Shown here in pieces: positions 1-4,391 of a stretch of DNA of 5,856 nt; position 1 is the stretch's first letter, and every line of letters begins with the position of its first letter. Location: positions 1 through 5,856 of the forward strand of contig CADCWJ010000716.1 of assembly GCA_902806365.1 (NCBI GenBank), given 5' to 3'. This DNA is from an uncultured Thermomicrobiales bacterium (GTDB taxonomy: Bacteria > Chloroflexota > Chloroflexia > Thermomicrobiales > UBA6265). Under the pieces are notes generated by a model. It searched no databases. It saw nothing but the letters and a program-made list of their open reading frames with translations, and had not been told where the DNA came from. Position numbers and translations under genes: made by a program.

Positions 1-538
1 ACATCCCGGCCCCCAACAGGGTGTGGTGGCAGAGGTGGGCGTGGTCGTCGAAGCACTCAATCGAGGGAGAATCGATCCCGACGAGGTCAATCCCGTGGTC
101 GAGGAGCCAGCGGGCCCCGTCTGAGGTGACGGCGACATATCCTTCGTCGAACGGCGCGTCGTGGGCACGTCGAGCCGAGCGCGTCTTGAAGATCAAGCGA
201 GTGGTCCCGCTGGGGATAACGAGGCCATCGAGCGTGGCGGCGGTGATCCGCTCCGTCCCGGATGGGACGTCCACGACGATCGCGGGACCGATCCAACGCT
301 CGGCGGGGATCTCGTCCAGTCTCTTCCCATCGTCCTCGAAGTGCCATGGGGCATCGACGTGGGTCCCGCAGTGGCTGGAGAGCGTCACTTTGCTGATGTT
401 GGCGGCAGCGCCGTTGGAGATGCGGGACGACACCGCGAACTCCACCGGCGCATCACCTGGCCAGACCGTCATCCCTTCCCGGATGGGCGCCGTCACGTCG
501 AATATGTGTGATTCCGGCCCGAACGCGGTGCCCGCCAT
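1..538 (-). CDS. cyclase family protein (kynurenine formamidase-like metal hydrolase), C-terminus cut by window edge
   Basis: Read on the minus strand, an open frame begins at the ATG at 538 and runs off the left edge after 179 codons. An AGGAG at 546-550, seven bases upstream, supports this start. The translation begins MAGTAFGPESHIFDVTAPIR and carries the family signature SHCGTHVDAPWHF at residues 55-67. In the cyclase/kynurenine formamidase family (PF04199) this HxxxHxDxPxHF motif supplies the metal ligands and catalytic His, here H56, H60, D62 and H66. Later parts also fit: LVGIDSPSIE near 152-161, and a closing HH-TLLGAG at 171-178 that matches the end of the conserved core. Family members are usually about 210 residues, so roughly 30 are missing beyond the edge. 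Known members hydrolyse N-formylkynurenine or other amides and cyclic substrates, but many are uncharacterised, so the substrate here is open. It is divergent from the URO-D gene. Family is near certain; kynurenine specificity is not shown. Confidence 0.9.
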   Translation of the reverse strand, partial: MAGTAFGPESHIFDVTAPIREGMTVWPGDAPVEFAVSSRISNGAAANISKVTLSSHCGTHVDAPWHFEDDGKRLDEIPAERWIGPAIVVDVPSGTERITAATLDGLVIPSGTTRLIFKTRSARRAHDAPFDEGYVAVTSDGARWLLDHGIDLVGIDSPSIECFDDHAHLCHHTLLGAGM

Positions 539-563
539 GCCTGATCTCCTGACCGGGCTGCCG

Positions 564-572
564 TGGTTAGCA
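564..572 (-). promoter_or_regulatory. weak extended -10 candidate for the cyclase gene
   Basis: On the minus strand this reads TGCTAACCA, an extended -10-like TGnTA element about 25 bases upstream of the cyclase start, which would give a short leader. The last base does not match the consensus T, and no convincing -35 lies 17-18 bases further upstream. It is listed because a divergent promoter is expected here. Confidence 0.25.
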
Positions 573-703
573 CCCGTCGTTTGGTTCCACCAGTGATTCG
601 TGTCCCGTCGGCGAGGATGGTGCCATGTGTCCGGTGTCCGGGCAAGGCGTTGACCGGTCGCCGGAAGTAGCTTCGGCTCCGCCCGGGAGTCAGCTGCCAT
701 GGG

Positions 704-712
704 TGCTAGACT
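704..712 (+). promoter_or_regulatory. extended -10 promoter candidate for the URO-D family gene
   Basis: The sequence TGCTAGACT matches the extended -10 form TGnTAnnnT, with TAGACT as the -10 hexamer. No good -35 is seen at 17 bases, as is common for extended -10 promoters. Transcription would begin near 719, giving a leader of about 78 bases before the GTG start at 797. A TTGACC at 650-655 is too far upstream to pair with it. Confidence 0.4.
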
Positions 713-784
713 CGGTCCGGGGCGCCACTGTCGACGCTGGCCCCATGTCGCCACAGGGAAGAACGGGCGCTCGGAAGGCCCGGC

Positions 785-790
785 GAGGAG
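785..790 (+). promoter_or_regulatory. Shine-Dalgarno GAGGAG that decides the GTG start of the URO-D family gene
   Basis: GAGGAG ends six bases before the GTG at 797, ideal spacing for initiation there. The in-frame ATG at 815 has no comparable site at a usable distance: it lies 24 bases after GAGGAG and is preceded only by GTAACGAG. This favours the GTG start, although family members often begin at a sequence like the one following the ATG. Confidence 0.6.
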
Positions 791-796
791 TGACGG

Positions 797-1780
797 GTGG
801 TCCGGCGTAACGAGATGACGCGGACGGAACGGGTCCGGGCGGCGGTCCGCGGCGAACCCGTGGACCGGGTCCCCGTCTGCTTTTGGCATCACTTTCACCC
901 GGATGGTTCTGGTCGCCGCCTGTCGGAGGCCAGCCTGCGATTCTTCGACGACGACTTCGATCTCGACATCCTCAAGGTGATGCCCGATCTGCCGTACCCG
1001 TTCCCGCATCGCTCGATCCGTCAGGCGGAGGACTGGGGCCTGATCGAGGCGATAGACCGGGATCGGTCCCGCTACATGAGCCAGCGGACGGAGGCCGTCT
1101 CCGTGCTGCGGGACGAATTGGGCTATGACACCCCGATCGTGATGACCGTCTTTAGTCCCCTGGCCGAGGCCCTCTACTTCGCGGCCGACCACGAAACCTT
1201 GCTCCGCCACGCGAGTGAGCGTCCCGCCGCGCTACACGGAGCACTGCACACCATCGCGGATAACCTCGCGGCGCACGTCAAGGACGTCATTGCTGCGGGG
1301 GCTGATGGGGTCTTCTTCGCGCTGCAAGGTTGCACGACCACGATGATGCTCGAGACGACCTACCGAGAGATCGGGCGCCCCTACGACCTCATCGCTCTCG
1401 AAGGGGCCGCCAATGGCTGGCTGAACATCCTCCACGTCCATGGTGAGTCCGATCTGATGATCAAGCCGATGCTCGACTACCCGGTCCAGGTCCTCAACTG
1501 GTCAGATCGCCTGGCGGGACCGAGCTTGAGAGACGTTCGCGCGATCACGAGCAAGTGCTTGATGGGCGGTTGGAACGAGTTCGGCGCTCTGTCCAACGGC
1601 CCAGCAGAGGCGATCCGGGCTGAAGCCGAAAATGCCGTGGCCCAAACAGGTGGTCATAAGTTCATCCTGTCCGGTGGATGTTCAGTCCCGGACGAAACCG
1701 ACGAGCGCTGGTTGCACACCGCCCGTGAGGTCGCCGACGACTTGGAGCTGTCCATCCCAGGAGGGGGCGATCGGGTTTGA
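797..1780 (+). CDS. uroporphyrinogen decarboxylase (URO-D) family protein, not a canonical HemE
   Basis: A 327-residue protein from the GTG at 797, chosen for the GAGGAG at 785-790; the ATG at 815 would give 321 residues. The N-terminal pattern MTRTERVRAAVRGEPVDRVPV (split over residues 7-27) is typical of the URO-D/MtaA superfamily (PF01208), a TIM-barrel group that includes HemE and the methylcobamide:CoM and other corrinoid methyltransferases. The HemE substrate motif (PVWxMRQAGR) is absent: after RVPV comes CFWHHFHPDG. The region DFDLDILKV (53-61) matches the family Asp-containing segment. LHVHG (212-216), YPVQVLNWSDR (228-238) and LSGGCSVPDET (291-301) match the family's C-terminal barrel strands. 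H213, H215 and C295 occupy places comparable to the zinc ligands His-x-Cys...Cys of MtaA-type methyltransferases, so a metal-dependent methyl-transfer or demethylation role is plausible but inferred. No corrinoid-binding protein gene lies nearby. Heme synthesis is unlikely. A hairpin at 1838-1871 follows the gene. Confidence 0.88.
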   Translation: MVRRNEMTRTERVRAAVRGEPVDRVPVCFWHHFHPDGSGRRLSEASLRFFDDDFDLDILKVMPDLPYPFPHRSIRQAEDWGLIEAIDRDRSRYMSQRTEAVSVLRDELGYDTPIVMTVFSPLAEALYFAADHETLLRHASERPAALHGALHTIADNLAAHVKDVIAAGADGVFFALQGCTTTMMLETTYREIGRPYDLIALEGAANGWLNILHVHGESDLMIKPMLDYPVQVLNWSDRLAGPSLRDVRAITSKCLMGGWNEFGALSNGPAEAIRAEAENAVAQTGGHKFILSGGCSVPDETDERWLHTAREVADDLELSIPGGGDRV

Positions 1781-1837
1781 CCGACCGCCGATGGTGCCCC
1801 GTCCACCGAGGCTTGCCGATGCTGGGGACCAACGAGA

Positions 1838-1871
1838 GAGGCCGCCAGTGGGTCGATCCCCTGGCGGCCTC
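1838..1871. terminator. bidirectional terminator-like hairpin between convergent genes
   Basis: GAGGCCGCCAG (1838-1848) is perfectly complementary to CTGGCGGCCTC (1861-1871), an 11-bp stem. The 12-base loop can itself pair GGG with CCC. It lies 57 bases after the URO-D stop and 44 bases past the CAP-gene stop on the other strand, the expected place for a shared terminator. Neither side has a clear T-run; the minus-strand side has only CTCTCGTTGG. It may therefore depend on Rho or work through stem strength alone. Confidence 0.7.
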
Positions 1872-1915
1872 GGCCGATCACACCGTCGCCCGACGATGCC
1901 CTCTCCCGCTTGGCG

Positions 1916-2584
1916 TCAGCAGCCGGCTCCGTCGACCACACCACCGAAGGTGGTGGTCCAGTAGGTCCCGTAGGTGGAGCCGTCGCTGGTGGACCGCCCG
2001 ATCCCGATCGCGGTCAGATTCGAGCTGAGCATGTTGGCGTTGTGGCCGGGGCTATTCCGCCATTGTTCGAAGGTCGCCTCCGCACCAACGTTGCCCGCGG
2101 CGATATTCTCTGCCCGGTACGTCTGGTAACCGTAGCCGAAGTCCGTCATATTCTGCGACCAGCTCGTGCCGTCTGCCAACATGTGGCTGAAGTAGTCCTT
2201 AGTCGCCATGTCGGCACTGTGGTACTCAGCAGCATCGCTCAGCGTCTGCGACAGGCTAAGCGCGCCGAGACCATGTGCCGCCCGGTACGCGTTGATGAGC
2301 GATAGCATGGCCCACTCATCACCGTCCCGGCAGGCACCGGTCTGGACGGGTACGGGGGTTGGAGCTACGGTGCCCACTGGGGCAGGCACGTAACCCCCAG
2401 TCGATCCGTCACCCCGCACCGAGCGGGTTCGCGTCCGATCAGTCCAAGTCTCGCCCGTGCCGTCGCCACCTCGCAGCGTGCGGGAGGCGCTCACATCCGT
2501 CACTAGCATGCCGACGGTGAGCACGACGAGGATCACTGCACAGAGCGCCCGGAGCCACCGGGCGCGAATCGCCACCTCTGTCAT
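1916..2584 (-). CDS. secreted or membrane-anchored CAP (SCP/PR-1) domain protein
   Basis: A 222-residue protein on the minus strand. The ATG at 2584 is chosen because AGGGAGGG lies at 2593-2600; the in-frame ATG at 2650 lacks a ribosome site and would put a charged stretch before the signal. Residues 1-12 are basic, about 13-29 are hydrophobic (ALCAVILVVLTVGMLV), and V-S-A at 31-33 is a possible signal peptidase I site. Residues 34-80 are a Thr/Arg/Gly/Pro-rich linker. The rest is a CAP domain (PF00188): LINAYRAAHGLGALSL (96-111), EYHSADMATKDYFSHM (120-135), AENIAAG (158-164), SPGHNANML (178-186), IGIGRS and YGTYWTTTFGG (205-215). H134, E159 and H181 fit the family's central cavity residues. 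Bacterial CAP proteins of the YkwD type act outside the cytoplasm; their activity is mostly unknown. C84 and the terminal C222 flank the domain and could form a disulfide. It is probably transcribed alone from the region near 2720-2745. Confidence 0.93.
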   Translation of the reverse strand: MTEVAIRARWLRALCAVILVVLTVGMLVTDVSASRTLRGGDGTGETWTDRTRTRSVRGDGSTGGYVPAPVGTVAPTPVPVQTGACRDGDEWAMLSLINAYRAAHGLGALSLSQTLSDAAEYHSADMATKDYFSHMLADGTSWSQNMTDFGYGYQTYRAENIAAGNVGAEATFEQWRNSPGHNANMLSSNLTAIGIGRSTSDGSTYGTYWTTTFGGVVDGAGC

Positions 2585-2592
2585 TCGGTTGT

Positions 2593-2600
2593 CCCTCCCT
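2593..2600 (-). promoter_or_regulatory. Shine-Dalgarno AGGGAGGG deciding the CAP-gene start
   Basis: On the minus strand AGGGAGGG ends eight bases before the ATG at 2584. The alternative in-frame ATG at 2650 is preceded by ACGGGTCGATCGTC, which has no purine-rich match, so the shorter 222-residue protein is preferred. Confidence 0.65.
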
Positions 2601-2647
2601 CGTGATCCCTGTGGACCGCTCCGAGCCCTTCGTCCAGCAGATGAAAT

Positions 2648-2668
2648 CATGACGATCGACCCGTCATG
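2648..2668. repeat. inverted repeat CATGACG-N7-CGTCATG in the CAP-gene leader
   Basis: CATGACG (2648-2654) and CGTCATG (2662-2668) are perfect 7-bp arms around a 7-base spacer. They lie between the presumed transcription start near 2708 and the ATG at 2584. The arms contain TGACG half-sites related to the boxes further upstream. It could be a DNA-binding site or a hairpin in the mRNA leader. An arm of this length can occur by chance in GC-rich DNA. Confidence 0.45.
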
Positions 2669-2712
2669 GCATCACCCTCCGAGGGGACGTTCGATCCAAT
2701 TCGAGACCGCGC

Positions 2713-2756
2713 TGACGGTAGGGTACCAACGTACTGACCGTCAAGCCCGGACGGTC
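2713..2756. repeat. cluster of three GACGGT boxes forming overlapping inverted repeats (operator candidate)
   Basis: GACGGT occurs at 2714-2719 (plus), as ACCGTC at 2737-2742 (minus orientation) and as GACGGT at 2750-2755 (plus). Box pair 1-2 forms TGACGGT-N17-ACCGTCA (2713-2719 with 2737-2743). Pair 2-3 forms GACCGTC-N7-GACGGTC (2736-2742 with 2750-2756). Boxes 1 and 2 coincide with the -10 and -35 of the promoter candidate for the CAP gene, and box 3 lies just upstream of the -35. This is the layout expected of a repressor or activator site. No regulator gene is present in the window. Confidence 0.5.
2715..2744 (-). promoter_or_regulatory. sigma-70-like promoter candidate for the CAP gene
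   Basis: On the minus strand TTGACG (2744-2739) is followed after 18 bases by TACCGT (2720-2715). The -35 matches five of six consensus bases and the -10 keeps the first two bases and the last T. Transcription would begin near 2708, giving a leader of about 125 bases. An alternative TGGTACCCT element lies in the spacer but is only 13 bases from the -35. Confidence 0.45.
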
Positions 2757-2959
2757 TAGATCGGGAACCGGTGTCAGATGTGAGGGCCAGGCTCGTTGAG
2801 GCCGCGCGGTGGCGGACAACCCACTAGGTGATCGCTCGGATGGCGGACGGGGCGTTTTCCGAGGCCCGCGACACACTGTCCACCCAGACGCTTCTCCTGG
2901 GCGCAGTCTCGTTCAACGGGCATCGATGTCGGACGCCTGACGAGATCCCCCGGATATCG

Positions 2960-2986
2960 CTTCCCCACCGAGTCGTGTGCGGGAAG
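2960..2986 (-). terminator. hairpin immediately after the reductase stop codon, possible terminator
   Basis: CTTCCC (2960-2965) pairs with GGGAAG (2981-2986), and CAC/GTG extend the stem past a one-base bulge, leaving an eight-base loop. It begins one base beyond the reductase stop on the minus strand. No T-run follows, so termination is only inferred from its position. Confidence 0.4.
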
Positions 2987-2987
2987 G

Positions 2988-4082
2988 TCAGTTGGCCGTG
3001 GCGGCCGTCACCTTATCGCGCTTCTCCATGATCGTGGTCGAGTGCCCTGCATCGAGGCGGGCCTTCGGGTCATAGGACGTGACCGCGTGGTTGACGGCCG
3101 TCACAGCTTCAGCGGCGCCTGTGGCGATCAGTTTGAACTTTGCCTGGTAGGTCGCGATGTCGCCAGCGGCGAAGACGCCCGGGATATTGGTCGCCATGGT
3201 CAACGGGTCCACGACGACCTGGTTGCGCTGGATCTCGAACCCCCAGGTCTTCAGTGGGCCGAGGTCGGCGACGAACCCGATCGCCACGATCAGTTCCTGG
3301 GCCGCGATGTCGTGGGTTTCCCCCGCGGCATCCTTGAAGGTCAGGCCTGATAGGTGCCCGTCCGAACCCGCCCGCACGGCGACCGTCTCGCAGCCGGGGA
3401 AGCGGAGATCGACACTGGAGGCCTCCAATTCGGCCACGGTCCCCTCGTGGGCCCGGAACTTCGAGCGGTGGATCAGGGTGACATGGCGAGCCACCGGCTC
3501 CAGTGTCACCGCCCAATCCACGGCCGAGTCGCCGCCGCCGACGATCACCACGTCCTTGTCCCGGAAATCCTCCACGCGCTTGGCGAAGTAGTGGACCCCG
3601 TGGCCTTCCAGTTCTTTCACCCCGTCGACGGTCAGGCGCTTGGGTTCGAATGCCCCGACCCCCGCGCAGACGATCACTGTCCGGCTGAATCGCTCGCCCC
3701 TGGATGTGCCGAGCCGGATCAACCCGTCATCTAGGCGCTCCAGTTCGGTGACTTCCTCGTTCAAGCGAATCGTCGGGTCGGATCGGTCGGCCTGGGCCAG
3801 ACATCGCTCGACGAAGTCCTTCGCCAGGACCTTGGGGAAGCCGATCACGTCGTAGATGTACTTCTCCGGATAGATTGCGGTCAGCGCGCCGCCCGCCTCC
3901 TCCAGCGCGTCGATGACCTGAGTCTTAGCCCCTCGAAGCCCAGCATAGAAGGCCGCGAAGAGGCCGGTAGGTCCGGCACCGATGATGGTGATGTCGAAGA
4001 TGTCTCGACCGTCGCCTGTCCCGTCGGCTCCTGGGCCGGTCGTCGGGGTGGTCGTCATCTGTTCCGTCGTGACCGCGGTCAT
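2988..4082 (-). CDS. ferredoxin/flavodoxin-NADP+ reductase, thioredoxin-reductase-like type
   Basis: A 364-residue FAD- and NADPH-binding protein on the minus strand. The ATG at 4082 is chosen because GGAGGAGG lies at 4089-4096; the frame stays open upstream to 4277 but has no ribosome site there. Residues 1-29 are a Thr/Gly-rich tail before the core. The FAD dinucleotide motif is IIGAGPTG (33-40), and the NADPH-domain motif is VIVGGGDSAVDWA (179-191). HRSKFR (205-210) supplies the basic residues that bind the NADPH 2'-phosphate, and PGVFAAGDIA (301-310) is the second FAD motif. The redox CxxC of thioredoxin reductase is absent: GVHYFAKRVEDF (162-173) stands where that enzyme has its CATC. 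Together with the C-terminal extension after AGDIA this points to the low-molecular ferredoxin-NADP reductase family (as in Bacillus YumC). It would pass electrons between NADPH and ferredoxin or flavodoxin in the cytoplasm. The partner is not encoded in the window. It is divergent from the aminotransferase. Confidence 0.9.
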   Translation of the reverse strand: MTAVTTEQMTTTPTTGPGADGTGDGRDIFDITIIGAGPTGLFAAFYAGLRGAKTQVIDALEEAGGALTAIYPEKYIYDVIGFPKVLAKDFVERCLAQADRSDPTIRLNEEVTELERLDDGLIRLGTSRGERFSRTVIVCAGVGAFEPKRLTVDGVKELEGHGVHYFAKRVEDFRDKDVVIVGGGDSAVDWAVTLEPVARHVTLIHRSKFRAHEGTVAELEASSVDLRFPGCETVAVRAGSDGHLSGLTFKDAAGETHDIAAQELIVAIGFVADLGPLKTWGFEIQRNQVVVDPLTMATNIPGVFAAGDIATYQAKFKLIATGAAEAVTAVNHAVTSYDPKARLDAGHSTTIMEKRDKVTAATAN

Positions 4083-4088
4083 CCGGGA

Positions 4089-4096
4089 CCTCCTCC
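4089..4096 (-). promoter_or_regulatory. strong Shine-Dalgarno GGAGGAGG deciding the reductase start
   Basis: GGAGGAGG on the minus strand ends six bases before the ATG at 4082. This fixes a 364-residue product rather than the 429-residue frame opening at 4277, whose extra 65 residues are Pro/Arg/Gly-rich and unlike the family. Confidence 0.8.
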
Positions 4097-4180
4097 GGCC
4101 AGGGCGACCCGTGGGTGCCAGCGAAGCGGGGCGGGCCGGGAGGGCGGAACGCCCCGTCCCCCGGTATCGTCCATCATCGG

Positions 4181-4189
4181 AGTGTACCA
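4181..4189 (-). promoter_or_regulatory. extended -10 promoter candidate for the reductase gene
   Basis: On the minus strand this reads TGGTACACT, a TGnTAnnnT extended -10 with TACACT as the hexamer. No good -35 is found 17-18 bases upstream. The expected start near 4174 would give a leader of about 92 bases. A short TCCCC/GGGGA inverted repeat (4191-4204) sits in the spacer. Confidence 0.4.
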
Positions 4190-4214
4190 ATCCCCACCGG
4201 GGGAGACGACCGAT

Positions 4215-4245
4215 CCCGACCCCGCTTGGTCGGGGCGGACCGCCC
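4215..4245. repeat. two adjacent inverted repeats in the divergent control region
   Basis: CCCGACC (4215-4221) and GGTCGGG (4228-4234) are perfect 7-bp arms around a 6-base spacer. Directly following and sharing two bases, GGGCGG-A-CCGCCC (4233-4245) is a 13-base perfect palindrome. Both lie between the two divergent promoter candidates, where an operator would be expected. In GC-rich DNA arms of this size may arise by chance. Confidence 0.35.
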
Positions 4246-4255
4246 GACGCGATGT

Positions 4256-4289
4256 CGTGCCCAATCGCGACTCTCACCGTTTGGGCACG
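4256..4289. repeat. 9-bp inverted repeat CGTGCCCAA-N16-TTGGGCACG (operator candidate)
   Basis: CGTGCCCAA (4256-4264) is perfectly complementary to TTGGGCACG (4281-4289) with a 16-base spacer, so the arms are 25 bp apart centre to centre, a little over two helical turns. It lies just upstream of the aminotransferase promoter candidate, and its right arm includes TTGGGC, a possible -35. Because it precedes the likely transcription start it is more likely a protein-binding site than an RNA hairpin. Confidence 0.5.
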
Positions 4290-4307
4290 CCGTGACCTAG
4301 GTTAGCC

Positions 4308-4316
4308 TGGTACCAT
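4308..4316 (+). promoter_or_regulatory. extended -10 promoter candidate for the aminotransferase gene
   Basis: TGGTACCAT fits TGnTAnnnT, with TACCAT as the -10 hexamer, and would start transcription near 4323, about 69 bases before the ATG. An overlapping alternative is TTGGGC (4281-4286) with a 16-base spacer to TAGCCT (4303-4308). The sequence alone does not decide between them. Confidence 0.4.
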
Positions 4317-4391
4317 CCGGGTACGGTGCCGGTCGCGTCCCGGTGGCCGGATCGAGGCTTGACCAAAGCACCGCGCGAAGGGGATGAAGAC

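Larger units (their letters stand above)
2585..2987. other. 403-base non-coding control region upstream of the CAP gene
   Basis: No convincing gene is seen between the CAP start and the reductase stop. Short open frames here have compositions without recognisable domains and overlap neighbouring signals. The region holds a Shine-Dalgarno site (2593-2600), an inverted repeat in the presumed leader (2648-2668), a promoter candidate with a cluster of GACGGT boxes (2713-2756) and a hairpin just after the reductase stop (2960-2986). Nothing recognisable is seen in 2757-2959 apart from a 5-bp CCCAG/CTGGG hairpin near 2890. Confidence 0.7.
4083..4391. other. 309-base divergent control region between reductase and aminotransferase genes
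   Basis: No gene is seen here. Frames extending either flanking gene into it lack ribosome sites. It holds the two Shine-Dalgarno sites, an extended -10 candidate facing each gene (4181-4189 minus, 4308-4316 plus) and several inverted repeats between them. In the reductase leader a GGGCG-GAA-CGCCC hairpin (4142-4154) is also visible, and CCGGCC (4095-4100), which touches the ribosome site, could pair with GGCCGG (4134-4139). Confidence 0.7.

Noticed and set aside
628..641. Tandem TGTCCGG-TGTCCGG, and the GACCGGTC palindrome at 652-659
   Set aside because: Two short GC-rich motifs with no further copies and no relation to the promoter candidates; probably chance.
625..810. 61-codon plus-strand open frame upstream of the URO-D gene, with GGCGAGG eight bases before its ATG
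   Set aside because: It starts upstream of the likely promoter of that gene, overlaps its start by 14 bases, and its Pro/Gly/Arg-rich translation has no recognisable feature. An upstream coupling peptide cannot be excluded.
2689..2697. GTTCGATCC, resembling a tRNA T-loop
   Set aside because: The flanking bases GGACG and CAATT do not form the T-stem, and no acceptor or anticodon arms are present.
2828..3031. 67-codon plus-strand frame in the gap beside the reductase
   Set aside because: It has no ribosome site or recognisable domain, and it overlaps the 3' end of the reductase on the other strand.
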